Shown here: positions 42,833 to 50,756 of the stretch, piece after piece
Layout: each line of letters starts with the position of its first letter
Position numbering within the stretch: position 1 is the first letter of the stretch
NCBI GenBank assembly: GCA_003314535.1
Contig: POSG01000003.1
Coordinates: forward strand, 62,001 to 126,000
Direction of reading: 5' to 3'
Length of the DNA stretch: 64,000 nucleotides
Source: Geobacter sp.
GTDB taxonomy: Bacteria; Desulfobacterota; Desulfuromonadia; Geobacterales; Geobacteraceae
The notes under the pieces: generated by a model
The model's input: the letters and a program-made list of their open reading frames with translations, nothing else
Databases searched by the model: none
What the model was told of the DNA's origin: nothing
Program-made: the position numbers and the translations under genes

Positions 42833-44539
42833 TCAGAACGGCAGCACCTGCTCCAGTTCTTCGTCCGCAAGGTCGAATACATGCCCTGAGTTGGGCAGCG
42901 CCTCTTTGTAGAAGAATTCCGGCAAGCGGTCGTCCTTCGGCAGGAAGCCGGCAGCCCGGTTGAACTGCTTCTCCAGGGTCAGCGTTTCCACCGCAAGCCC
43001 CATCAGCCGCGGGATGTCCCATTCGCCGCCGAACTTCGCGGCCACCATGTCAGCCACGCACTGGATGTTTTCGGGATTTTCGAAAACCACGCCGACGAAG
43101 ATGCACAGGCCCAGGTCATCCAACAGCCCGAATCCGATCTGGCAGTTGCGGGAAGCCTCGACTTTGCCCTCCTTGTCAGCCGGGTTGCCCGGCATGGAAA
43201 TGGTGTTGCCGGCGGTATGGTCGGCGCCCATGGTCGACGTGGCATAGGTTATGCCGGTTCCCTTGAGGCCGCGCGGATCGTATGCAGCCATCGCCTGACC
43301 TTTCACCGTAGGAATCCTTTTGACTCCGAGCGCCTTGCCTGTTCTTTCGGTTCCGTCACCCAGGAGCCTGCCGAACGTGGTGCCGTCCTTCATTTCCTGC
43401 AGCAGCATCAGAGCGCCTGCGCTGTCCCCAAAGGGGATTTTCCCGGCTTCCATGCACACGGCGATGGTGCAGCCCGTATCCATGGTGTCAACACCGAGGT
43501 CATCACACATCCTGTCGATCTGCGCAATAACGTCGATGTCGCGAATACCGCAGTTGGACCCTACGAGTCCGATGGTCTCGTATTCGAACCCGGATGTCAG
43601 ATAATCGCCTTTCGCGTCGTTGTAAATCTGCGAACACTGGACGATGCACCCACGGTGGCAGGTATGCTTCATGACCCCGCCCCGCTCTGCCTGAATTTCG
43701 GCGATGCGCTCCCCGCTGATTTCTTCGGCATGCTCGAACTGTCCGCTGCTGAAGTTCCTGGTGGGGAGGATTCCCATGCCGTTCATGGGGTTGACCAGCA
43801 TGGCGGTCCCCAGGGCCGGCAGCCCCTGGCCGGTGAAGGGATGATTGATGACCTGCTTTACAAAGTGCCTGTTTCTCTCGATGAATTTTTCCTTGTCTTT
43901 GTATGCGGCTTCATATTTGCCCGTTTCCCTGATCACGATCGCCTTTATCTTCTTCGATCCCATGACCGAGCCCAAGCCGCCGCGCGCCGCTGCCCTGCTC
44001 GGATGGCCTTCAAGGTCAGTTATCTGGACCGTCGAATTCCGGTAGCCGCGCTCGCCCGCGCAGCCGATTGACGCAATGCTTATCTTGTCGCCGAAGTCTT
44101 TCCGCAGGGCATCTGTCAGCTCGTAATTATTCATTCCCAGGTATTTATCCGCAGGCTGCAGCTCGACAGAATTCTCCCCCAGCACGACAACTGACCATTC
44201 CTCAACCGCCGGCTGGCCTTCGATAACCAGGGCCTTCAAGCCGATGCTGACCAGTTTCTGGGCAAATGTCCCGCCCGCGTTGGCTTCCTTGATGGTGCCG
44301 GTAAGCGGACTCTTGCCGCCGATGGAAAGCCTCCCCGAGCAGGGCGCCGGGGTGTCGCCAAGGAGTCCCGGGCAGAAAATCAGCTTGTTCTCCGGTCCCA
44401 AGGCGTCGCACTTCGGGTTGACCTCTTCGCAGAGAATCTTCGCGATCAGCCCCCTGCCGCCATACAAGGCATACTTTTCACCAGCGGGCTCTTGCGATAC
44501 ATTCCTGCCCGTCATGTTTATCCGCAGTATCTTGTCCAT
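42833..44539 (-). CDS. Aldehyde:ferredoxin oxidoreductase, tungsten-type (copy 2)
   Basis: 568 residues. ATG 44539 has GAGGATGG upstream. Same architecture as copy 1: SGRLSIGGKSPLTGTIKEAN, then AGGTFAQKLVSIGLKALVIEG region, cluster cysteines in HTCHRGCIVQCSQ (C-x3-C-x3-C) and the late Cys in LLDDLGLCIFVGV; GITYATSTMGADHTAGNTI near the pterin. It lacks the extra Cys found before GLC in copy 1. Follows the iron alcohol dehydrogenase gene by 248 nt on the same strand, so together they would take an alcohol to the acid, with electrons passed to ferredoxin. No dedicated ferredoxin or flavin subunit adjacent. Confidence 0.93.
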   Translation of the reverse strand: MDKILRINMTGRNVSQEPAGEKYALYGGRGLIAKILCEEVNPKCDALGPENKLIFCPGLLGDTPAPCSGRLSIGGKSPLTGTIKEANAGGTFAQKLVSIGLKALVIEGQPAVEEWSVVVLGENSVELQPADKYLGMNNYELTDALRKDFGDKISIASIGCAGERGYRNSTVQITDLEGHPSRAAARGGLGSVMGSKKIKAIVIRETGKYEAAYKDKEKFIERNRHFVKQVINHPFTGQGLPALGTAMLVNPMNGMGILPTRNFSSGQFEHAEEISGERIAEIQAERGGVMKHTCHRGCIVQCSQIYNDAKGDYLTSGFEYETIGLVGSNCGIRDIDVIAQIDRMCDDLGVDTMDTGCTIAVCMEAGKIPFGDSAGALMLLQEMKDGTTFGRLLGDGTERTGKALGVKRIPTVKGQAMAAYDPRGLKGTGITYATSTMGADHTAGNTISMPGNPADKEGKVEASRNCQIGFGLLDDLGLCIFVGVVFENPENIQCVADMVAAKFGGEWDIPRLMGLAVETLTLEKQFNRAAGFLPKDDRLPEFFYKEALPNSGHVFDLADEELEQVLPF

Positions 44540-44787
44540 AACATTCCCATCCTCTCAGGTATCATTGCTTGTTTTCCGGGGTGAACCGGCATCGTACGCC
44601 CCGGGAATGCCGAGAAATCAACACGTTTCCATCCAACGATCACAAGACAAACCTGTCCACCAGGGCCGGCGCAGGGGCCTGCCTTTAGTTGCAGTGCCCT
44701 GCATCCGGACGCCGGAGCTTACTGCCGACGCCCGGATACAAAGATTGCCTCTGCAGGTTTACAAACTTTTCTTCCCGTTGTTTTCGA

Positions 44788-45933
44788 TCAGTAGGCCTTC
44801 TCCAGGATCGCCAGGACATCCTCCTTGGATGGATCCCGGGGATTGAAGAAGGTGGAAACTTCCTTAAGAGCATCTTCGGCCAGACGGTCGAACATCTCCC
44901 GGGAGATTCCGCACTCTTTCAGGGTAGGAATTTCAAGCTCTCTATTGAGGTTCCTCACCAGTGCGACGGCAGCTTGGGCGGCATCCGTATCGGTCATCCC
45001 GGTCACGTCGATGGCCATGGCAACTGCAATATCCTTGAACTTGGCCGTTGCCGCAGGCACGTTGAATTCCATTACGTAGGGAAGCCCGATTGCATTGGCG
45101 ACACCGTGAGGGAGATTGAAATGGGCGCTCAAGGGGTGAGCTATGGAATGAACCAGCCCGAGCACCGCGTTGGTAAAGGCAAATCCGGCCATCATGCTTC
45201 CCAGAAGCATGTTGGAACGGGCTTCGATGTCGGAGCCGCTTTTTGTTGCCTTCACGATGTTATTGCAGATAAGATCTATGGCCTTCAGGGCCAGGACGTC
45301 CGTGGGAATCATTGCCCCTTTGGATACATAGGCTTCTATGGCATGGGTCAACGCGTCCATACCGGTGGAAGCGGTAATCTTCGGAGGCATTCCGACTGTC
45401 AGAAGGGGATCAGCCAGGGCTATGGTTGCCCCGACAAACTGCCCGCCGATCACCATTTTTTTCTTGCGGACCGTATCGGTAACGATACTGAAAGCCGTGA
45501 CTTCACTACCCGTGCCGGAGGTGGTGGGAATCGCAATCAGCGGTTTGCCCGGCACTTTCACCGTATTGATTCCATCGTACTGGTTGATGGGAGACGGGTT
45601 GGTCAGGAGAATGTTGATGGCTTTCGCGGAGTCGATGGAACTGCCGCCGCCGACTGCCACCACGATGTCCACATTGGCTGCACGGGCCAGGGCCGCGGCT
45701 TCCTCGACCATGGTATCCGGCGGATTGGGCAGTACACCGTCAAATTCGACCGCTTCGACACCCGCTGCTTTCAGCGTGGCAATCAACCCATCCACGATGC
45801 CTGCTGCCTTCACCCCTTTGTCGTACATCACGAAAGCTTTCTTCGCGCCCATTCCCGCTGCCATTTCGCCCAGTTTTTTCGAAGCGCCTTCACCAAAGTG
45901 GACAAAACTCGGGATGCCGAACATGAATTCCAT
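44788..45933 (-). CDS. Iron-containing alcohol dehydrogenase
   Basis: 381 residues, group III (iron-dependent) alcohol dehydrogenase close in style to 1,3-propanediol/methanol-type enzymes. Seen: NAD-binding VAVGGGSSIDSAKAINIL, TTSGTGSEVTAFSIV, and the metal ligands in TGMDALTHAIEAY (Asp, His), VHSIAHPLSAHF and NLPHGVANAIGL (His, His). Interconverts a primary alcohol and its aldehyde using NAD(H). First gene of the row that starts at the sigma-54 promoter at 46075-46090. ATG 45933 has AAAGGAG upstream. Confidence 0.93.
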   Translation of the reverse strand: MEFMFGIPSFVHFGEGASKKLGEMAAGMGAKKAFVMYDKGVKAAGIVDGLIATLKAAGVEAVEFDGVLPNPPDTMVEEAAALARAANVDIVVAVGGGSSIDSAKAINILLTNPSPINQYDGINTVKVPGKPLIAIPTTSGTGSEVTAFSIVTDTVRKKKMVIGGQFVGATIALADPLLTVGMPPKITASTGMDALTHAIEAYVSKGAMIPTDVLALKAIDLICNNIVKATKSGSDIEARSNMLLGSMMAGFAFTNAVLGLVHSIAHPLSAHFNLPHGVANAIGLPYVMEFNVPAATAKFKDIAVAMAIDVTGMTDTDAAQAAVALVRNLNRELEIPTLKECGISREMFDRLAEDALKEVSTFFNPRDPSKEDVLAILEKAY

Positions 45934-46074
45934 GACATTCTCCTTTTCTCAGACTGTTGGATTTTTACTGCCCATTCTTTCCTTTTCCCTGTCAGCAAAA
46001 CGTGCCCGCCCTTAACCTCCTTTCAGAAATCAGCAGCTACATCTTCTCAATATTTTACTGACAATAAAATGTGG

Positions 46075-46090
46075 AGCAAATGCAATACCA
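46075..46090 (-). promoter_or_regulatory. Sigma-54 promoter of ADH/AOR row
   Basis: On the minus strand the sequence reads TGGTATTGCATTTGCT, matching the -24/-12 consensus TGG-YAY-N5-TTGCW with GG (46088-46089) and GC (46076-46077) correctly spaced. It lies about 140 nt upstream of the alcohol dehydrogenase start, with twin palindromes a further 170 nt upstream and an AcoR-type activator gene beyond. Confidence 0.8.
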
Positions 46091-46257
46091 CCCGCCCGAA
46101 AAAAAAGGAAATTTGGCAGACACCTCTCGGGAAAAGCGGGAATGATTCGAGTAATAGACAATTATTTTGACATGTTAGAGATAAGCAAGGAATTTGAAAA
46201 ATAGTACTCAAGGTGGAGGGTTGATGAATCGCGGGACTTTTCACGGACCGCTGATCC

Positions 46258-46311
46258 GTTAAATAATTTAACAGGTGATAAAAAAACTTGTAAACTGTTA
46301 AAAAATTTAAC
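46258..46311. promoter_or_regulatory. Twin palindromes, likely upstream activator sites
   Basis: GTTAAATAATTTAAC (46258-46272) and GTTAAAAAATTTAAC (46297-46311) are 15-bp perfect palindromes of the form GTTAAA-N3-TTTAAC, 39 nt centre to centre. They lie about 170 nt upstream of the sigma-54 promoter, the usual place for enhancer sites of a sigma-54 activator. They are the best candidates for binding sites of the regulator encoded at 46453-48486. Confidence 0.7.
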
Positions 46312-46452
46312 AAACCGTACATTGGGCCTGCAGCGGGGAAACGCAGCAACCCGGCATCGGGACACCCACGGGAGCCTGTCCGAACCCCGGGGCTGCGCTC
46401 CGCAGGCCGCACACTTCGACAGGTCTTTCCCGAAGCGGGAATGGAAGGAGTG

Positions 46453-48486
46453 TCACATCTTCAGTTTTTCATTCTGCTTGATTTTCGCGTACAGCGTCGG
46501 CTTGCTGATCCCGAGCCGTTTTGCGGCCTTTGCCACGTTCCCGGAGCACATGTCCAGCGCAAGCCGGATGGCGATCTCCTCCGAAACCTTGAGCATTTCG
46601 CCGCATTCGTCTCGGGAAAATTCCTTTCTCAAGTGCGACTCCATTTTCGACGCCAGGTCCAGGCCGTCATCCTGCTGCCCGCTGTCTTCATGTTCAGGTA
46701 GCAGTGCGGTTTTCAGAATGCGATCGCTGTCGGACAAGGCAATCGCTCTCTCCAGGACATTGCTCAATTCCCGTATGTTGCCGCGCCACGGGAGCATGGC
46801 AAGGGCCTTGACGAACTCGGGGCATACCTCGTAACTATCCTGTGACGAGTCTTTCGTATGCTGTTTCAAAAGGTGTGCCGTCAACAGGGGAATGTCGTCG
46901 ACCCTGTCCCGCAAGGGTGGCAGTTTGATGACTATGGTGCTTATACGGTAATAGAGATCCTCGCGGAAACTGCCTTCGTCGGCATCTTTGAGCAGGTCGG
47001 TTTTCGTCGCCGAAACAACCCTTACATCAATGGGTATTTCTTCCATGCTGCCGATCCGGGAAATCTTCTGCGTGGAAAGGGCGCGCAGCAGCTTGATTTG
47101 GGCGTTGAGCGGCATGCTCTCGATCTCATCCAGAAACAGGGTTCCGCCGGAGGCCAGTTCCAGCTTTCCCGGTTTCCCGCCCTTGAGGGCGCCGGTAAAC
47201 GCACCGGCCTCGTAGCCGAACAATTCGCTTTCGATCAACTCGGGAGGGATTGCGCCGCAGTTGATAGAGACAAAGGGGCACGGTTTCCGGCTGCTCGAAT
47301 TATGGATGGCCTGGGCGAACAACTCCTTGCCCGTTCCGCTTTCACCGTGAATCAGGACAGCGGCACGCGTTCCGGCCACTTTCTTTGCCAGGGTTTTCGC
47401 GGCGACCAGTTCCCTGTTTTCACCGATGATGTCCTCAAAGGTATAGAGCGCCTTGTTGCCGCGGATTCTCTGGAATGACTTGTAGACAGTGTCGGTATCA
47501 TCCACGAACACCATTTTCCCTTTCGGTTCGTTGCTTGCGTTGACCAGGTTCTGGGTCGTGACGAGCAGCGATTTCTTCTTGCCGTTTGCGGAAAAAATGA
47601 TTTCCTTGTTTTCAAGCTGCACATCGGAAACCAGGCATCTTGACACTGACAGGAAGGCATCGAGCGCATCCTTGTCTTTCTGCCCGGGCTGAATGTTCAA
47701 CAGGTTGACCAGAGCGGCGTTGTAGTATTTTATCTGGTTATCCCTGTTTATGTACATGACGCCCTTTGTTGATTTCTCCATGATATTGTTTGCTGCCAGC
47801 TCGTAAATATCCAGCTCTTCGAGCGCGGTCTGGATCAACGCCCTGTTGTCGAATATGCTCGCCAGGCAGGATACCAGGCCGAAAACGCCCTCAAAGAAAT
47901 TGTCGAGATGGGAAAAGACATTCAATGCACCGACCGTTTTTCCATTGGAGTCGTGTATCGGCGCTGAACAGCAGAAATAATCGTGAAGATAGTAATTGAA
48001 ATGCTCCGCGCCGATGATCTGTACGGGCTTGTTTTCATTGAGTGCCAGACAGGGGGCATTGGTGCCGAGCACCTTTTCCGACAGATTGCCGAGCATTTTC
48101 GACTCGACTTCTTCGTATGACTTGCCGGGATCAGCTGCCGGGAACATGGCAAGATGAATTTTTTGAGCGTTTTTGTCGAACAATTGAAGGTTCAGATGAT
48201 TCTTAATGATGATTTCTTCTATGATGGGGATGACGCTCCCGAACGCCTTGAGGAGTTCGTCGTGGGTGAGTTTCTGCTTTTCAGCATCTTCCCTGGATAT
48301 GATTTTGGACCCGAAGGTGTGGAACGGATCTACGCCCGCAATCCTGCTTCTTTTCCACGAGGACAGCACAAGAGGACGAACAATGCCCTGATCGACCGGT
48401 TCGCCTTTTACGAATCTTTCCCACTGGGCTTTTATCGCTCCAACATCGCAAGGCAGATTTCGGTTACCGGAATTTGCGACTGTCAT
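46453..48486 (-). CDS. AcoR-type sigma-54 activator
   Basis: 677 residues from ATG 48486, with GGGGGAG upstream; the upstream part of the frame is rejected. The N-terminal region (about 1-240) contains a GAF domain as in AcoR (APCLALNENKPVQIIGAEHF, CSAPIHDSNGKTVGALNVFS), followed by a PAS-like segment (about 250-360). The AAA+ domain has Walker A HGESGTGKELFAQAIH, the sigma-54 loop GAFTGA and GTLFLDEIES. The C-terminal Fis-type HTH reads GNVAKAAKRLGISKPTLYAK. No receiver domain, so it is activated by a small molecule rather than phosphorylation, perhaps the alcohol, aldehyde or acid handled by the downstream genes. Confidence 0.92.
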   Translation of the reverse strand: MTVANSGNRNLPCDVGAIKAQWERFVKGEPVDQGIVRPLVLSSWKRSRIAGVDPFHTFGSKIISREDAEKQKLTHDELLKAFGSVIPIIEEIIIKNHLNLQLFDKNAQKIHLAMFPAADPGKSYEEVESKMLGNLSEKVLGTNAPCLALNENKPVQIIGAEHFNYYLHDYFCCSAPIHDSNGKTVGALNVFSHLDNFFEGVFGLVSCLASIFDNRALIQTALEELDIYELAANNIMEKSTKGVMYINRDNQIKYYNAALVNLLNIQPGQKDKDALDAFLSVSRCLVSDVQLENKEIIFSANGKKKSLLVTTQNLVNASNEPKGKMVFVDDTDTVYKSFQRIRGNKALYTFEDIIGENRELVAAKTLAKKVAGTRAAVLIHGESGTGKELFAQAIHNSSSRKPCPFVSINCGAIPPELIESELFGYEAGAFTGALKGGKPGKLELASGGTLFLDEIESMPLNAQIKLLRALSTQKISRIGSMEEIPIDVRVVSATKTDLLKDADEGSFREDLYYRISTIVIKLPPLRDRVDDIPLLTAHLLKQHTKDSSQDSYEVCPEFVKALAMLPWRGNIRELSNVLERAIALSDSDRILKTALLPEHEDSGQQDDGLDLASKMESHLRKEFSRDECGEMLKVSEEIAIRLALDMCSGNVAKAAKRLGISKPTLYAKIKQNEKLKM

Positions 48487-48633
48487 GGCATCTCCCCCAT
48501 CCATTCTCGAAATGCATTTCGCGCAAAACGGGATTATCATACCAGACAACTGTCTGATCCCGCAACTGCCGGATTCGGGCAAAAACATAACCGCATCCCC
48601 GGCGGCAGGGATTCATGCGACGCATCACGAAAC

Positions 48634-48663
48634 AAGGCCGGCGAACATGAGTCCGCCGGCCTT
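48634..48663 (-). terminator. Terminator of secreted protein/ECF operon
   Basis: Perfect 10-bp stem AAGGCCGGCG (48634-48643) / CGCCGGCCTT (48654-48663), 10-nt loop, followed on the minus strand by GTTTCG. Placed 24 nt after the stop at 48688. Confidence 0.7.
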
Positions 48664-48687
48664 GAGGAACCCTTAAGCCGGGCGTGG

Positions 48688-49089
48688 CTAATCAAGCTTG
48701 GCCGACTCGGGTTTGACGTGCCAGATCGTCACGTGATAGTGGGGAGATTCAACACCCGGGTGACCCGGATTGAAAACTATGTCGACCTTTTCAACCTTGT
48801 TGTTGCCGACTGCCAGACCGGTGAAATTGGCGTGTTTGTCCAAGTCCGCGATTGGCACCATGTAGATGGTGGCAACGAGATTCCCGGCGCGGTCATACGC
48901 CAGGAACGGGCCGACCGGCAGAGTGGAAGGCTTGACGTAGAGCGTGCCCATTCCAGGGATGAAATCGGGCAGGGCCACGAGCGAGCTGACTTTTTTGTAT
49001 GACGCATCAGGCAAATGATAGGGGCCGGCTGCAAATGCCGGGAGGGCACATGCCAGCAGGACCGCGCATATGGCTAGAAGCTTTTTCAT
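48688..49089 (-). CDS. Secreted hypothetical protein
   Basis: 133 residues with a Sec signal peptide (MKKLLAICAVLLACALPAFA, cleaved after about 20). The mature part has LPDFIPGMGTLYVKPSTLPV, GPFLAYDRAGNLVATIYMVP and a C-terminal VESPHYHVTIWHVKPE with three closely spaced His that could bind a metal. I do not recognise the family with certainty. It lies 63 nt downstream of the ECF sigma factor gene with its own AGAAGGAG site and is followed by a terminator, so the two form an operon. Confidence 0.75.
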   Translation of the reverse strand: MKKLLAICAVLLACALPAFAAGPYHLPDASYKKVSSLVALPDFIPGMGTLYVKPSTLPVGPFLAYDRAGNLVATIYMVPIADLDKHANFTGLAVGNNKVEKVDIVFNPGHPGVESPHYHVTIWHVKPESAKLD

Positions 49090-49152
49090 GTTGTGTCTCC
49101 TTCTCTACATTCTCTTCCGGAACCGGGTCCGCTGCGGATTCCCGTCCGCACG

Positions 49153-49854
49153 TCAACTCCGGTTCCCGCTTTCAAGACGCCGGAACACTCCGGCGACTAT
49201 CCTGTCACAACGTTCACCGGCGAACGGAAACACTGCGCCGGCTGTAGCATCCGCCAGGCTGGAAAGGCTCTGCTGCAGGATCTTCCGCGCCCGGTGGTAA
49301 CGGGTCTTTACAGTTGCGGATTGGATGCCGAGACACTCCGCGGTCTCCGCCACGGACATTTCCTCGACCCCGCACAGCATGAAGACCAGCCGATAGACGT
49401 CCGGGAGAGCATCTATGGCCGATTCCAGCAGGCGGCGCATTTCACCCCGTGCCGCATCCTGTTCCGGTGTGGGCATGCCTGAAATCAGATCGGCCATGTA
49501 ATTCGCCACCTCTCTCTCGTCCGGTTCGTCCAGGGAAATGCCGTCCTTCATGCCGCCTGAACGCCGCAAGCGCCCCAGCGCCTCGTTGACGACAATCTTT
49601 GCCAGCCAGGCCGACAGGGGACCTTTTCCCCGGAACTGCTCGAGTTTCTCATAGGCCCTGACGTAAGCATCCTGGACAACGTCCTCAGCGTCAGCCTCGT
49701 TGCGGAGAACCCCGCGGGCGATCCGGTACAGCCTCCGGTTGTAACGGCGCATGACCAGCTCGAAACTTGAAATGTCGCCATCCAGCACCCGTTTTACGAT
49801 GTCCCTGTCCAGAGCCATATTCACCGAGTCGTTTGAGCCATCCGCCAGTTCCAT
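49153..49854 (-). CDS. ECF-type RNA polymerase sigma factor
   Basis: 233 residues. Sigma region 2 at about 25-95 (FELVMRRYNRRLYRIARGVL, EADAEDVVQDAYVRAYEKLE) and region 4 at about 150-205 (IDALPDVYRLVFMLCGVEEM, SVAETAECLGIQSATVKTRY, HRARKILQ). Directs RNA polymerase to a small set of promoters, often for envelope or stress genes. A GGAACC-N15-GCATCT motif just upstream matches ECF-type promoters, suggesting autoregulation. No anti-sigma gene is adjacent; the C-terminal tail (about 205-233) is extra and contains one Cys. ATG 49854 has GGAGGAT upstream. Confidence 0.9.
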   Translation of the reverse strand: MELADGSNDSVNMALDRDIVKRVLDGDISSFELVMRRYNRRLYRIARGVLRNEADAEDVVQDAYVRAYEKLEQFRGKGPLSAWLAKIVVNEALGRLRRSGGMKDGISLDEPDEREVANYMADLISGMPTPEQDAARGEMRRLLESAIDALPDVYRLVFMLCGVEEMSVAETAECLGIQSATVKTRYHRARKILQQSLSSLADATAGAVFPFAGERCDRIVAGVFRRLESGNRS

Positions 49855-49889
49855 CTCTGTATCCTCCGATCATTTCGTTTCTATACTGA

Positions 49890-49916
49890 AGATGCAAATG
49901 GATGCGAAAAGGTTCC
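49890..49916 (-). promoter_or_regulatory. Predicted ECF-type promoter
   Basis: On the minus strand GGAACC (49911-49916), a 15-nt spacer and GCATCT (49890-49895) resemble the GGAAC-N15/16-CGTCTA form of ECF promoters. It is placed about 35 nt before the sigma-factor start. Confidence 0.55.
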
Positions 49917-50040
49917 CACAAACCGTTGCATGGCAAGGACTGCTTGCCGCATCTGCGTGGTGGCGACTAACAGCATGTGTCTCTCTGCTGGTTGACTGAC
50001 CGACATTACAGTAAAAACTCGCTCTTTATCCGTTTATGAA

Positions 50041-50490
50041 TCACAGGAACCCAGCTGCTTTCGGAAACAGGATGTTGTTTTCCAGGTGAACATGCAAGTG
50101 CAGGTCATCCCCGAACTCCTTCAGTTGCCGATAAGTGACCATGTAGGTATTGCAGGCATCATCCGGCACTGCGTAGTCTTTCGAAAGCGCGCGTATCGCA
50201 TGCACGGCATCGCCGATCTCGGTGTGCTCCACATCGAATTTCTCCAGGCTTTCCCTGACGGCAGCCAGGTCTTCAATCTCCGGGTCAACTCCGGCCTTCC
50301 TTGCCGCTTCGATCCGCTTGAGAGCCGGGAAGAATTTCTCTTCCTCGTCCCTGAGATGGGCAGCCTTGCCGCCGCAACTGAAATCGATGCCATGTTTTTC
50401 GAAGACCCTGGCGGTCCGGTAATCTTCCGCAACGAGCTCGCCCACGGTCGTTGTCTCATCGAGTGGCTTCCCTGCCTGATCCTTTCTCAT
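50041..50490 (-). CDS. RIC-family (YtfE/ScdA-like) protein, internally shortened
   Basis: 149 residues against about 220-240 for the family, whose di-iron proteins repair Fe-S clusters after nitrosative or oxidative damage. The N-terminal ScdA domain is intact (TTVGELVAEDYRTARVFEKH, then GIDFSCGGK). It is joined directly to a late part of the hemerythrin-like domain (AHLRDEEEKFFPALKRIEAA, EHTEIGDAVHAIR, HLHVHLENNILFPKA). The segment of about 70 residues that should carry the second part of the ScdA domain and the first two His ligands is missing, with no frameshift. ATG 50490 has AAAGGAG upstream. Either a natural short form or an in-frame deletion that would weaken di-iron binding. Confidence 0.8.
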   Translation of the reverse strand: MRKDQAGKPLDETTTVGELVAEDYRTARVFEKHGIDFSCGGKAAHLRDEEEKFFPALKRIEAARKAGVDPEIEDLAAVRESLEKFDVEHTEIGDAVHAIRALSKDYAVPDDACNTYMVTYRQLKEFGDDLHLHVHLENNILFPKAAGFL

Positions 50491-50670
50491 GGCTTATCTC
50501 CTTTACAAAAGTATCAATAGACGGTTCTCCTTGTATTCTACCTCTCAACTTCACAATGGGGAAATAATCCGGGCCGCAACAGAAGATGCCCGTCGGTTCG
50601 GGCCACGAAAGGTCCATGGCAGGTTGGTCCCTCCTCCATCCGGCCATGCCTGTTACGCTCCTGCCATGAA

Positions 50671-50707
50671 AAACAAAAGCCGGCCTTATGCTTCAAGGAC
50701 CGGCTTT
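50671..50707 (-). terminator. Terminator of the C2H2-like protein gene
   Basis: AAAGCCGG (50676-50683) pairs with CCGGCTTT (50700-50707); on the minus strand the stem is followed by TGTTTTTC. It lies about 50 nt after the stop at 50757. Confidence 0.72.
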
Positions 50708-50756
50708 CCGATTTTGACATTCAGTTGAACTTCTCATCCGTTACCGGCAATCTAGA

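Larger units (their letters stand above)
45934..46452. other. Regulatory intergenic region, 519 nt
   Basis: AT-richer than its surroundings. It holds the ADH ribosome binding site, the sigma-54 promoter (46075-46090) and twin palindromes (46258-46311). No gene is seen. The part nearest the activator gene (46320-46452) has GC-rich inverted segments but no clear terminator with a T run. Confidence 0.6.

Noticed and set aside
44702-44740. ATCCGG...CCGGAT hairpin between the ADH and AOR copy 2 genes as a terminator
   Set aside because: Several mismatches in the stem and no T run; too weak to call.
44689-46170. 493-residue open frame opposite the alcohol dehydrogenase
   Set aside because: Antisense shadow; runs through the sigma-54 promoter and has no family signature.
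50489-50728. Plus-strand 79-residue frame in the gap between the RIC and C2H2-like genes
   Set aside because: No ribosome binding site, low-complexity mixture, and it covers the terminator at 50671-50707.
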